Shown: positions 1 through 9,119 of the stretch, in pieces
How positions within the stretch are numbered: position 1 is the stretch's first letter
Layout of the letters: each line of letters begins with the position of its first letter
Assembly (NCBI RefSeq): GCF_900111825.1
Contig: NZ_FOJM01000021.1
Span: 25,726-89,725 of the forward strand
Length of the DNA stretch: 64,000 nucleotides
Source of the DNA: Pedobacter suwonensis
GTDB taxonomy: Bacteria > Bacteroidota > Bacteroidia > Sphingobacteriales > Sphingobacteriaceae
Direction of reading: 5' to 3'
Translations under genes and position numbers: made by a program
Notes under the pieces: model-generated
Seen by the model: only the letters and a program-made list of their open reading frames with translations
Database searches by the model: none
Told to the model about the DNA's origin: nothing

Positions 1-534
1 GATTTAAGAATTAAATCGGCAGAATTTATTGCCGGTATGAATCGTGAGGGCAATGCGATAGGAGGCTTATCGGTAGGTGAGCCTGCGGAAGAGATGTACG
101 CCATGACGGAAGTGGTATGCGATATATTACCTGCTGAAAAACCACGTTATTTAATGGGCGTTGGTACACCCATCAATATATTAGAAAATATTGCATTGGG
201 CATCGATATGTTCGATTGTGTAATGCCCACAAGAAATGCAAGAAATGGCATGTTATTTACCAGGAATGGTATTATCAACATCAGGAATAAAAAATGGGAA
301 AATGATTTTTCTCCTTTGGATGCAGAAAGCGATCTGCATGCCGATCAGGTAACCACAAAAGCTTATTTAAGGCACCTGGTACATAGCAATGAAATGCTTG
401 GCGCTCAAATTGCTACCTTACATAACCTGCATTTCTATCTTTGGCTGGTCAAACACGCCAGGGAAAAAATCATTGCAGGCGAATTTTATGAGTGGAAAAA
501 CAAAATGGTTAAAGTGTTAGGCAATAAGCTATAA
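1..534 (+). CDS. tgt: Queuine tRNA-ribosyltransferase (Tgt), C-terminal part
   Basis: The frame is open from the first base, so this is the last 177 codons of a gene that begins before the window. Tgt swaps guanine 34 for preQ1 in tRNAs with GUN anticodons. The segment shows the GGLSVGEP motif, the MGVGTP loop, the nucleophile region FDCVMPTRNARNG (catalytic Asp in FDC) and the end AYLRHL...ATLHNLHFYLW. Canonical bacterial enzymes carry a CxCxxC...H zinc site between these parts; here the stretch SPLDAESDLHAD has no cysteine, although the His of LHNLHF remains. The stop is one base before the next start, so an operon with the LptG-like gene is likely. Confidence 0.95.
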   Translation, partial: DLRIKSAEFIAGMNREGNAIGGLSVGEPAEEMYAMTEVVCDILPAEKPRYLMGVGTPINILENIALGIDMFDCVMPTRNARNGMLFTRNGIINIRNKKWENDFSPLDAESDLHADQVTTKAYLRHLVHSNEMLGAQIATLHNLHFYLWLVKHAREKIIAGEFYEWKNKMVKVLGNKL

Positions 535-535
535 A

Positions 536-1639
536 ATGAATCTGTTAAAAGGGAGAATAAAAATCATCGATCAGTATATCATCGGGAAATACCTGGGTAC
601 ATTTATTTATACCCTTGCCATTTTCGTGATCATTATTGTTGTTTTTGACCTGTCGGAAAAAATGGATGATTTTATGAAAAGCGGTCTAAGTTTTTGGGGA
701 ATCCTTTCCAAATATTACGCTGGCTCCATTCCTTTTTATGTGAATATGCTTTCGCCACTGATTAATTTCATTGCCGTAATTTTCTTTACGGCTAAAATGG
801 CCGATCAGACCGAGATTGTGCCGATTTTAAGTGGTGGTGTGAGTTTTAACCGGTTTTTATTTCCTTACCTGGTGTCGGCCTCCATTATTTTTTCGGCCAA
901 TTTACTTTCCAACTTATACCTTCTTCCCTATACCAATACCTTAAAAAATAGCTTCGAGAATACGTATGTAAAGCGTAATGATCCTTCCACAAAGTCCAAA
1001 ATCCACATGAAACTGGACGACAAAACCTATATTTATATTGATAATTTCGACAACAAAACGAATTCAGGATATCGGTTTTCTTTGGATAATTTTAGCGGAG
1101 ATGTACTGACCAAAAAAATCGTTGCAGAAAATATAAAATGGGACTCGCTTAAGCGTAAATGGCAGTTGAGCAATTACTCTATCCGTAAGATTGATGGTCT
1201 GAAAGAAACCATGATTTATGGTAACGGCAAACTTAAAGATACCATTCTGGATATGCGTCCTGATGATTTTTCTGCCTATGATAACGTGGTGCAAAACTTA
1301 ACGACCAAAGAACTTTCAGAGAAGATCAGGAAAGAAAAAATCCGTGGCACAGGCGTAATGAACGACCTTCAGTTTGAAAAATACAAACGTTACCTGCATC
1401 CACTTTCGGCTTATGTGTTAACGCTGATCGGTGTTGCACTCTCCTCGCGTAAAGTTCGCGGTGGGGTTGGTGTATCTTTAGGTATCGGAATCTTCATTAG
1501 CTTTGCTTACATCGTGTTTAACCAGTTTACACAAATGTTTTCGACCAAGGGCGGATTACCTCCTTTCGCAGCCGTTATCATGCCTACACTATTCTTTGGC
1601 TTACTAGGTTTTTACCTGCTAAGAAAAGCACCAAAATAA
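536..1639 (+). CDS. LptF/LptG family permease (YjgP/YjgQ)
   Basis: This is a 367-residue inner-membrane protein of the LptF/LptG family, which drives lipopolysaccharide extraction from the inner membrane together with the LptB ATPase. Hydrophobic segments lie near residues 14-40, 60-85 and 100-125, then a soluble periplasmic domain of about 150 residues (rich in D, K and N), then three helices near 285-305, 310-332 and 340-362. That three-plus-three layout is the family signature. Basic residues follow the last helix. It sits one base after tgt and two bases before the EamA gene, so the three are probably co-transcribed. LptF and LptG cannot be told apart from this sequence alone. Confidence 0.9.
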   Translation: MNLLKGRIKIIDQYIIGKYLGTFIYTLAIFVIIIVVFDLSEKMDDFMKSGLSFWGILSKYYAGSIPFYVNMLSPLINFIAVIFFTAKMADQTEIVPILSGGVSFNRFLFPYLVSASIIFSANLLSNLYLLPYTNTLKNSFENTYVKRNDPSTKSKIHMKLDDKTYIYIDNFDNKTNSGYRFSLDNFSGDVLTKKIVAENIKWDSLKRKWQLSNYSIRKIDGLKETMIYGNGKLKDTILDMRPDDFSAYDNVVQNLTTKELSEKIRKEKIRGTGVMNDLQFEKYKRYLHPLSAYVLTLIGVALSSRKVRGGVGVSLGIGIFISFAYIVFNQFTQMFSTKGGLPPFAAVIMPTLFFGLLGFYLLRKAPK

Positions 1640-1641
1640 CG

Positions 1642-2520
1642 ATGGACATTACCAAAAAGAATTTACTCATCCTCCATCTTACCGTATTTGTTTGGGGCTT
1701 TACAGGCGTACTCGGCAAGTTGATTTCCATTGATGCAGTACCCATGGTTTGGTACCGTGTAATGATTGCCGCAGCCACACTCTTAGCATGGTTTTTAATT
1801 ACCAAAAAGAACATTAAGATCAGCAAAAAACAGTTCATCCAATTCTTTTTAACAGGCGGAGCTGTAGCTATCCATTGGATATTTTTTTTCCATGCCATTA
1901 AAGTTTCTACGGTTTCGGTAACCCTGGTTTGCCTGTCTTCTTTTACTTTATTTACGGCAATTTTAGAACCGTTGATCAAAAAACAACCCATACAACTTGG
2001 CGATATTTTAATCGGCTTACTCATTATTTTGGGAATATATATGATCTTTAAATTCGAAGGTCAGTATACATTAGGAATAATTTTTGGTCTTCTGGCTGCA
2101 GTTGCATCCAGTCTTTTCTCAACCATAAATTCCACGCTGGTACAAAAAAGCGAACCTTCCATCATCAGCTTTTATGAACTTGTTGGGGCATTTTTCTGGA
2201 TCACACTATATCGTTTATATGATGGTTCGCTGCTGAATACAGGATTCAATCTTAGCGCTCAAAACTGGTTCTACCTTGCGCTGCTGGGCACGCTTTGCAC
2301 ATCTGTTGCATACGTTGCAGGTGTTGCCGTAATGAGAACTTTATCCGCGTTTAGAGTTGCTTTAATTACCAATCTTGAGCCTGTGTACGGCATCGTATTG
2401 GCCTTTATTTTTTTTCAAAGCAAAGAGCAAATGACAGGTGGATTTTATATCGGGGCAACCATTATATTGGCCTCAATTTTTCTTTATCCCATTTATAAAA
2501 AGAGAAAGAACCAGCTCTAA
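1642..2520 (+). CDS. EamA/DMT-family transporter
   Basis: This 292-residue protein has about ten hydrophobic helices in two internally similar EamA halves (about residues 8-138 and 150-285). The family exports small metabolites or amino acids, but nothing here shows the substrate. It begins HLTVFVWGFTGVLGKL, a typical EamA first helix. The second half carries GTLCTSVAYVAGVAVMRTLSAF and LEPVYGIVLAFIFF, which match the conserved helices 8-9 of the fold. It ends in a lysine/arginine-rich tail. The start is two bases after the LptF/LptG stop. It is the last gene before the 2.2 kb gene-free stretch. Confidence 0.88.
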   Translation: MDITKKNLLILHLTVFVWGFTGVLGKLISIDAVPMVWYRVMIAAATLLAWFLITKKNIKISKKQFIQFFLTGGAVAIHWIFFFHAIKVSTVSVTLVCLSSFTLFTAILEPLIKKQPIQLGDILIGLLIILGIYMIFKFEGQYTLGIIFGLLAAVASSLFSTINSTLVQKSEPSIISFYELVGAFFWITLYRLYDGSLLNTGFNLSAQNWFYLALLGTLCTSVAYVAGVAVMRTLSAFRVALITNLEPVYGIVLAFIFFQSKEQMTGGFYIGATIILASIFLYPIYKKRKNQL

Positions 2521-4340
2521 AACAAAGCCCTGTAATAAGATATATTTGTGAAAAAGCCAACCGTTTTTATTAAGATAATTAAGCTGAACGATCTATTGTA
2601 TCCCTATATTTTAACGGCTCGATTTTTTTATTCAGATCTGATTCCCAACTAAAGCATGATCAAAAATCTTTAAAAGATAGCGCAGAACATAAGCTGCAAA
2701 CGGCTCAAAACAAATTATCACAATACCAATTTAGAAGTACCCAAACTTGTCAAAAACTAATCGTTAGAGCCTAGTAAAATAATTTATCCAAGCGATAACA
2801 GTTCCATATAAACAAGCGTAAATAAAAAAGAAAACTACGATTTAAAAAATGCAATTTCCCGACAGTAGAGGAATCTAAAACACCTCTATTTCGCGGCCAC
2901 TTTGCCATCTCGAAAGAAGAATACGTTTGCCAAAAATACCTGCTTCGATCCTACCTTCCATTCAGAAAAAGGCGATATCAATTAACTGTCTGAAGCTACA
3001 ATTACAGCATAATAAAGCTGAATTTCTATATCCTTAGATTATACCTTTTTGAGCGATAAAACTTATGAAGGATTCAGCAATATCAGATGAGCAAATACGT
3101 AAAAGATACCATCTGGATCAACCTCAAAACAGAACTATAAACCAAGCTTTAAAATATAATTTCAACTTATCAAAAATGAATATTTTATGAACGAAATTCC
3201 TTTGATGGCCATCTAAATAAACCTTTAAAAAATAGGCTAAATATAAAGCCAATAAAACACAAATTTTGAGCATAAAATAGATTACAAATGATCAATCAAC
3301 ATACGCTAAAAACAGGCACGAAACCGGGAAAATATAAAAGTTAAAAGATTAATTTTTTAAATGAAAAAATCACCGACAAAACAGCTTCAAGTCAACAATA
3401 AAAACCACCAAAAACCTAACATAGAAATACTGAAAAAACTAAGGATTTATTAGCGAAAAAACCTTACAAAAAACTCGTTTGAATCCCAAATAAAAAATAC
3501 AATTTACATCTTAAAAAAGCAGCGATAAAACAATATTAAATCCAGAGATTTTTATACTAAAATTCATATAAGTAATGCTAACGTATCGTCCTGAAATAAG
3601 ATAGAACCATCTTAAAGACGATATACGCGGTCTCAGCATAGCTTTCAATTTGCAGTACAAACAGTTACTATGCAGCCACAAAACAGCGTAGTTTTTTGGA
3701 ATTAATCATTATCAAAACACTAAAAATTGAGCGGTAAAACTAAATTGCTGGACCACTTTTCACGCCTAAAGATGAAAAATTTTCAGATCCCACTATTACG
3801 ATCTGAAAATACATATTGATCAAAAAAAATGCGTTCAAACCACAATAAAGCCACTTTTTACTTCAAAAAATAAAATTTCGATAAAATATCCCGAAAACGC
3901 CTTTATTCACGAATATCGCAAGGAAACCGCATTATCCAGGCAAAATGTTACGGTTTTTCAGGCTTGAAGTCAACAAAAAATATACAGATCATTAAAATTT
4001 GAGCCTAATTTATAACGAAAATTTAAGCTCCAAAACCTGAATTTGGTACTCAAAAATTACTCTTTTAGGAATACGTAAACTTCCATCTTAATTTTTTAAA
4101 CTGATGCAAAGCCGGTTAATTCAGCCAAAATCGGGATTCAAAATACCTTAAAATTAAGCTGATATTCTAGCAAAAAAACAGACATTATGTCATTATAAAA
4201 ATCTTCGCCCGCCATAATCTGATTTTTTCCGTTTCCCAAAAATTTTAAAATCTAACACAACAAATGTTTCAATCATTGATTGATCCGGGGCAATTTTCGG
4301 TATTCAAAAAAGGAACTCCCCTGTCGAGCATTCCTTTTAT

Positions 4341-4445
4341 TTACCGGACGTTTGTTAATCTTTCCCAATCATCCATTGACACTGTAAATTCGATAGCGCT
4401 TGGCTTAGCATCTAGAACTGCGATCATCTTCTGCCAGTCATACAT
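4341..4445 (-). CDS. Possible 34-residue small protein or gene remnant
   Basis: On the minus strand an ATG at 4445 opens 34 codons to a TAA at 4341, with natural-looking composition (MYDWQKM...AIEFTVSMDDWERL...). It lies in a locally GC-richer island of the decayed region. Just downstream, 4316-4338 holds an AAAGGAA/TTCCTTT inverted repeat followed on the minus strand by a T-run, as in a terminator. The overlapping + strand frame (62 codons) looks like its shadow. It could be a genuine small gene, the tail of a dead gene, or chance. Confidence 0.3.
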   Translation of the reverse strand: MYDWQKMIAVLDAKPSAIEFTVSMDDWERLTNVR

Positions 4446-4552
4446 AATTTAAAAATGGAGGAAAAAATTTCCAGGAAAATCGATTAATAAGTGTAAATTA
4501 ATTGGATAAAACTGATTAAAATAAAAATAGCCATTTAAGCAACAACCAGTAG

Positions 4553-4560
4553 TACATTTG
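4553..4560 (+). promoter_or_regulatory. Bacteroidetes -7 promoter element
   Basis: TACATTTG matches the Bacteroidetes -7 consensus TAnnTTTG and lies about 157 bases before the gene at 4718, after the decayed region. I see no clear -33 TTG partner, so the assignment is tentative. Confidence 0.45.
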
Positions 4561-4717
4561 CGCGAATTTTTATTCATAAACGAACATTTTATCAATTCAA
4601 TTAAATTACAATAATATTTATAAATCAGATGTTTAAATAAATTTATATAAATTAAAAATTCAAATCTTCAAACAACTATAAATTTCAAAAAACTAAATAT
4701 TTTAGCAAAGATTTTAG

Positions 4718-7522
4718 ATGAGCTTAAAAAAATCAAACAAAAAACTAATTATCAGTTATTTAAGTACAATCACTTTAAGTTTTGTTTCATTATCTGTTTC
4801 TGGACAGATTTTCAGCACTGCGCAAAACCCACTTAGTGTAAAATGGAACTACATTTCATCCGGCGGCTTCAAAATCATCTATCCTAAGGAACTGGAAAAA
4901 GAAGCCCAAAGAATGGCTAACACCCTACCCTTTATCTATAGCAAAATCGGGGTGGGCCTGAACCAGCAACAAACCTCTATCCCACTACTTTTACAGAACC
5001 GGGGGACGGTAGCTAATGGCTTTGTCCAGCTAGGGCCAAAGAAGTCGGAGTTTTATGCTACGCCTCCACAGTTTTTTGACAGCCAGGATTGGCTGAACAA
5101 CCTTGCCGTGCATGAACTCAGGCACATTGCACAGTTTGACAAATTGACAGGAACACAGGCACACCCTTTTCCTGAACTGGTTTACTTCGCATACTTTGGT
5201 GCGGGTATACCGATTTGGTTTTTCGAGGGCGATGCTGTGGTGAACGAAACTGCTTTGACCAATTCGGGCAGGGGCCGACAGCCAAACTGGATCATGCCTT
5301 ACCGGGCTTCACTTCTGGAAGGAAAAAAATTTACCTACAGCAAAGCCTATTTTGGATCGAACAAAGAATTAACGCCAGGTTATTATCAAACAGGCTATTT
5401 GATGGTATCTGACATGAAGGAAAAATATGGTCAGTTCATTTCAGACAGCTTACTTGGCGACATCAGGAAAAGACCATGGAGACCGTATCCATTTTCGAAA
5501 AGCTTAAAAAAATATACCGGAGAAAATACGCGGCAATATTTTTTATCTACCCAGAACAAGCTGGCAGAAACGTGGAAAAAACAGGAAGAAAAATCTTCCA
5601 AAGAAAACTATGAAAGCTTAAATAAAAAAACAAAAATAGCAACACACTATTTCTTACCGGTAAGATTAAATAAAAATCAGATTTTAGCCCTCAAAGAAAG
5701 TAAAACTGATGCGCGATATTTCGTCATCATTAATGAGGATCAATCGGAGCAAAAACTATTCGGAATCGGTTATCAGGAACAACCTTGGTTTAGCTTAAAA
5801 AATGATCTTTTGGTTTGGGATGAAATCCGATATGACCCCAGGTACAAACAGCGGAGTTACAGTGTGATCTGTTCGTATAATTTAAAGACCAAAAAATTCA
5901 ATAAATTAAGTAGCAAAAGCAGGCTCTTCTCTCCCAGCCTATCTGAGGACGGAAAGAAAATTATTGCAGCTAAGGTTGAACTTAATAATCAATTTAATTT
6001 AGCAGAGATCGATGCCAGCTCAGGAAAGATTTTAAAGACTTATGCAAACCCTGAAAACGAAATCCTGCAAACACCTTCTTTTGACCGTTCAGGAAATAAG
6101 GTAGCTTACATCAGCGTAAGCGAGAAAGGAAAAAGTTTATGGCTCGTTGACGGAGAGAAAAAATCCATACTCATCTCCAACAGCCGACAACAACTCAGCC
6201 GACCGGTTTTTATTCAAGATAAAATTGTTTTCAATGCACACTTTAACGGCATCGATAATATTTACGAAATAGATCCCGTTTCAAAAAAAATCACAGCACT
6301 TAGCGCATCAAAATATGGAGCCTTCAACGCTACGGAAAGCGGTGACGGAAAAATCATATTTAATGATTACAAAATCAATGGTTATGAAATTGCCGAGACC
6401 ACAGTTGTAGAAAAACCAGTTGGCGAAAATAACTTTGTAGATTTTTCGGCAGCAGCAGAAAAGCAGGAAAATGTTGGAAATGTTTTTCAAAACATTCCGG
6501 ATAGCATCTACCCATCGAAGCGATACCATACAGCGTTAAATCTTTTCAACATCCACAGTATTGTTCCGATAATTGACAACGAATATGTTTTTGGTTTAGA
6601 ACTGCAATCAAACAACCTGCTTAACACAATGGATTTTTATTCTGGTGCAAAATACCACCGGGATTTAAGGCGTTTTGAATACACTGCAGATATCAGCTAT
6701 AAGGCACTTTATCCTGTATTGAGCATCTTATACCGAGACAGACCTAAACGCACGTTCTACCGCGCTAAAAACACCGTACAACAAGGCGATTGGCGGGAGA
6801 ACTACATTAAACTTAACGCATCCCTTCCATTATCGTTTAATGCACGCAATAACAACTATAGTTTTACCCTGAATACAGCAACCAGTTTTACGCAAAGGTA
6901 CATGCCTGAAAACATGCCTGCCGGTTTTATACGCGAGCTTAAATTTCCAATGGAGTATAATTTTACTTTTAACCACAGCGTACGCACGACCGAGAGAGAC
7001 ATTGCACCCAGATGGGGGCAGGTGTTCAGGGCAACTTACAATCACCAGCCCTTTGATCAAAATTTAAAAGGAGAAATTTTAGCGCTCGAAAGCTTCCTTT
7101 ACTTTCCAGGTTTTGCAAAAAACCATTCTTTCCTGGCGAGCTTCAATTATCAAAAAGCAATCGGGGTAAATCAGTACGCAACGGAGATTGCAACTGTTTA
7201 TGGGTACAACAATATTTTAGCTAAAAGTAAACTACAAAACAGCCTGCTTTTCAATTACCGCTTTCCCTTCGCCTTTCCAGACTGGGAGTTAGGTCCGTTG
7301 GCTTACGTGAGAAATTTCAGGGCCGGGCTATTCTGCCATTATGAAAATATCGGTAGCGGCACAACCTTTAACGATCCGAAAACATATGGGGTAGAATTAA
7401 ACACCAGTGTAAACATTTTACGCTACCAACCTGTTGTAGATTTAGGGGCAAGATTGGTTTTTGTTAATCAGATTTACAATCAAAATCCGATATTAGAGTT
7501 TTCATTCAACTATAGTTTTTAA
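4718..7522 (+). CDS. Gluzincin-like metallopeptidase with PD40 propeller and C-terminal barrel
   Basis: This 934-residue secreted protein begins with a signal peptide (about residues 1-30, ending VSGQ). Residues 40-200 look like a peptidase-MA type domain: HELRH at 132-136 gives the zinc-binding HExxH, and WFFEG at 167-171 supplies the third ligand Glu170, the gluzincin arrangement. Residues 300-570 carry TolB/PD40-like propeller repeats (SLSEDGKKI, SFDRSGNKVAYIS). The last 300 residues are alternating, aromatic-rich strands ending in SFNYSF, as in outer-membrane barrels with a terminal Phe. I infer a surface protease anchored in the outer membrane; the substrate is unknown. The next gene starts two bases after its stop. 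Databases often call such proteins TolB-like or hypothetical. Confidence 0.8.
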   Translation: MSLKKSNKKLIISYLSTITLSFVSLSVSGQIFSTAQNPLSVKWNYISSGGFKIIYPKELEKEAQRMANTLPFIYSKIGVGLNQQQTSIPLLLQNRGTVANGFVQLGPKKSEFYATPPQFFDSQDWLNNLAVHELRHIAQFDKLTGTQAHPFPELVYFAYFGAGIPIWFFEGDAVVNETALTNSGRGRQPNWIMPYRASLLEGKKFTYSKAYFGSNKELTPGYYQTGYLMVSDMKEKYGQFISDSLLGDIRKRPWRPYPFSKSLKKYTGENTRQYFLSTQNKLAETWKKQEEKSSKENYESLNKKTKIATHYFLPVRLNKNQILALKESKTDARYFVIINEDQSEQKLFGIGYQEQPWFSLKNDLLVWDEIRYDPRYKQRSYSVICSYNLKTKKFNKLSSKSRLFSPSLSEDGKKIIAAKVELNNQFNLAEIDASSGKILKTYANPENEILQTPSFDRSGNKVAYISVSEKGKSLWLVDGEKKSILISNSRQQLSRPVFIQDKIVFNAHFNGIDNIYEIDPVSKKITALSASKYGAFNATESGDGKIIFNDYKINGYEIAETTVVEKPVGENNFVDFSAAAEKQENVGNVFQNIPDSIYPSKRYHTALNLFNIHSIVPIIDNEYVFGLELQSNNLLNTMDFYSGAKYHRDLRRFEYTADISYKALYPVLSILYRDRPKRTFYRAKNTVQQGDWRENYIKLNASLPLSFNARNNNYSFTLNTATSFTQRYMPENMPAGFIRELKFPMEYNFTFNHSVRTTERDIAPRWGQVFRATYNHQPFDQNLKGEILALESFLYFPGFAKNHSFLASFNYQKAIGVNQYATEIATVYGYNNILAKSKLQNSLLFNYRFPFAFPDWELGPLAYVRNFRAGLFCHYENIGSGTTFNDPKTYGVELNTSVNILRYQPVVDLGARLVFVNQIYNQNPILEFSFNYSF

Positions 7523-7524
7523 AC

Positions 7525-7809
7525 ATGAGCGCAAAAACAATTTCGATAATCATATTAACGGCCTTATTAACCGCCTTCTTATTTTTGAACAGTGATGAGG
7601 TGCCATTTAACTTTATCGTCGCAAACGATGTTCAGGTTTCCAAACTGATCGTTATCGGTGTTTGTATCATCGTCGGTTTCATTATTGGTTTTGTGGTAGG
7701 CAGACCGAAAAAAACAGTTAGCAGCTATGATGACGAGATCGAAAGGAATCAAACTACAATAGAAAAGAAAAATACTTTAAGCGACGAGGACAGGGAGTAT
7801 ATAAGTTAG
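7525..7809 (+). CDS. LapA-domain (DUF1049-like) small membrane protein
   Basis: This 94-residue protein has two hydrophobic helices (about residues 5-22 and 38-60) separated by a short VPFNFIVANDVQVS segment, then a charged tail (RPKKTVSSYDDEIERNQ). That is the layout of LapA/DUF1049 proteins: helix, short beta-like extracytoplasmic turn, helix ending in GxxxGR, cytoplasmic coil. In proteobacteria LapA partners LapB in controlling lipopolysaccharide synthesis; no LapB is nearby, so function here is open. It starts two bases after the preceding gene and is probably its operon partner. Confidence 0.7.
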   Translation: MSAKTISIIILTALLTAFLFLNSDEVPFNFIVANDVQVSKLIVIGVCIIVGFIIGFVVGRPKKTVSSYDDEIERNQTTIEKKNTLSDEDREYIS

Positions 7810-7815
7810 TTCAAT

Positions 7816-8004
7816 CGTCATTGCGAGGCACGAAGCAATCTTTTTCATCGGGTGGCAGATGCTTCGTACATTAAGCATAACAGAATCCAATAGAATCCTC
7901 GTCTTTGCGAGAAGGAGAGACGAAACAATTTTTTATATTTTATACTAAGTTATCATTCGTAGAAAGATTGCTTCGTCGGCTGAAAAAGCCTTCTCGCAAT
8001 GACG
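7816..8004. repeat. Dispersed repeat family A, inverted pair
   Basis: CGTCATTGCGAGG followed by CACGAAGCAATC at 7816-7840 is mirrored at 7966-8004 by GATTGCTTCG...TTCTCGCAATGACG. The two copies face each other and could fold into a long imperfect hairpin. The same words recur at 14332-14421, 21234-21362 and 21714-21738, always in gaps between genes. Confidence 0.8.
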
Positions 8005-8013
8005 GGATATTAT

Positions 8014-8307
8014 TTAAAGTGCCGTCATAATTTCTCCATAAAGAAGCCCGCTTCCACCACCATAATGCTGGATAATTTTCAATTCAGTTTTTATTCCTGT
8101 CAGTCTTGCTCTTAATGCTTTTTCGCATGCTGCATCAATACCGTTCCCTAAGAGGACCAAATCTATTTCATTTGTTTGGCAAATCTCGATAGCTTCATCA
8201 TCTGAACACACGCAGATACCTTTCCACTCCGGTCTGGCATTTAACAATCGGTTCATCACAGTCGTAATTTCGGTATTCCTGCCGATATAAAGTATGGTAG
8301 TTTGCAT
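8014..8307 (-). CDS. Small receiver-like protein of unknown function
   Basis: This 97-residue protein has the alternating pattern of a CheY-like receiver: TTILYIG (strand 1), a helix, WKGICVCS, a helix, and IDLVLLGNGID where receivers normally carry the phosphoacceptor Asp (DLVLLDxxMP). Here the Asp position is Gly, and the DD pair of strand 1 is also absent. It is short for a receiver (about 120). I therefore call it a degenerate receiver or Rossmann-like fold of unknown role. It lies downstream of the pirin gene on the same strand, behind a hairpin, and is followed by repeat family A. Confidence 0.6.
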   Translation of the reverse strand: MQTTILYIGRNTEITTVMNRLLNARPEWKGICVCSDDEAIEICQTNEIDLVLLGNGIDAACEKALRARLTGIKTELKIIQHYGGGSGLLYGEIMTAL

Positions 8308-8321
8308 ATTTTCACATAAAT

Positions 8322-8352
8322 AAACCCCGTAGGTTTAAATTCTGCGGGGTTT
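8322..8352 (-). terminator. Hairpin after the pirin gene
   Basis: AAACCCCG (8322-8329) pairs with CGGGGTTT (8345-8352); three more pairs extend the stem inward. It sits just past the pirin stop and before the next minus-strand start. The T-run is weak, so it may terminate only partly. Confidence 0.6.
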
Positions 8353-8364
8353 GGTTAAATTATT

Positions 8365-9087
8365 TTAATTCAATTCCATCGGCACATCCATTAACAATAC
8401 CTCTGCATCTGCAGTATTGGCTTTAAAACTGATTTTATCGGTATCCCAAACACCCAGACCATCTCTTTTGCTCAACACTTGTCCGTTTATGGTTACTTCG
8501 CCATTGATCACAAAAGCATAAACACCGTTGCCAGCTTTTTTGATTTTGTATTCAGTTTCAAATCCTGCATTGAATTTACCTAATGAAAACCAGGCATCCT
8601 GATGGATCCATACACCGGCATCATCTGCGTTTGGCGATAAAATCTGCTGGAAGTTATTGTGTCTGGCTTCCACATCCAATGTTTGCTGATCGTAACGTGG
8701 CGTAACATTTTTCTTATTCGGAAATAACCAGATCTGCAGTAAATTTAGCTGCTCATCTGCATTGGCATTAAACTCACTATGGCTTACACCTGTTCCGGCA
8801 CTCATCACCTGGATTTCTCCGTTTTTAATAACGGCCGAATTACCCATACTATCTTTGTGTGCAATTGCACCGGCTAACGGAATGGTAATAATTTCCATGT
8901 TATCGTGCGGATGGGTACCAAAACCCATACCACCATCAATCAAGTCATCATTTAAAACCCTTAAAACCCCGAAATGCATTCTTTCCGGATTGTAGTAATT
9001 AGCAAAACTGAATGAGTGATGCGCATTTAACCAGCCATGATTGGCATGACCCCGGGTGTTTGCTTTGTGCAAAATAAACTGTGACAT
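8365..9087 (-). CDS. Pirin family protein (YhhW-like)
   Basis: This 240-residue bicupin contains the pirin metal site: His59 and His61 in GTHPHDN, His103 and Glu105 in GVSHSEF, which correspond to the four ligands of pirin and of the YhhW quercetinase. The N-terminal HHSFSFANYYNPERMHFG is also a strong family signature. Enzymes of this family can cleave quercetin with a metal-bound dioxygenase mechanism; the physiological substrate in this organism is unknown. Length fits the family (230-290). An AAGGAA box lies close before the ATG, unusual here, and a TAnnTTTG element lies 25 bases upstream. Confidence 0.92.
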   Translation of the reverse strand: MSQFILHKANTRGHANHGWLNAHHSFSFANYYNPERMHFGVLRVLNDDLIDGGMGFGTHPHDNMEIITIPLAGAIAHKDSMGNSAVIKNGEIQVMSAGTGVSHSEFNANADEQLNLLQIWLFPNKKNVTPRYDQQTLDVEARHNNFQQILSPNADDAGVWIHQDAWFSLGKFNAGFETEYKIKKAGNGVYAFVINGEVTINGQVLSKRDGLGVWDTDKISFKANTADAEVLLMDVPMELN

Positions 9088-9111
9088 AAATTTCCTTTCT
9101 TATTTATGATA

Positions 9112-9119
9112 CAAATTTA
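9112..9119 (-). promoter_or_regulatory. -7 promoter element of the pirin gene
   Basis: On the minus strand TAAATTTG matches TAnnTTTG about 25 bases before the pirin start codon, a fitting distance for a short leader. Confidence 0.5.

Larger units (their letters stand above)
2521..4717 (+). other. 2.2 kb gap, probable decayed coding DNA
   Basis: No intact gene of normal length fits here. The + strand is strikingly A-rich relative to T (about 32 A of 60 in 3241-3300), the skew expected of a sense strand in an AT-rich genome. Short stretches translate plausibly between stops, for example LKDSAEHKLQTAQNK near 2668 and YPENAFIHEYRKETALSR near 3886, in different frames and broken by many stops. 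I read this as a relic of one large + strand gene or several. The parent family is not identifiable by eye. A TAnnTTTG match is at 2541-2548 and a better one at 4553-4560. Confidence 0.5.

Noticed and set aside
3052..3740. Recurring word AGCGATAAAAC (3052, 3521) and AGCGGTAAAAC (3730)
   Set aside because: Spacing is irregular and the region is A-rich, so three near-matches are within chance.
4264..4452. Plus-strand 62-codon frame in the decayed region
   Set aside because: Its composition looks like a shadow; the antisense frame has the better composition, though even that is uncertain.
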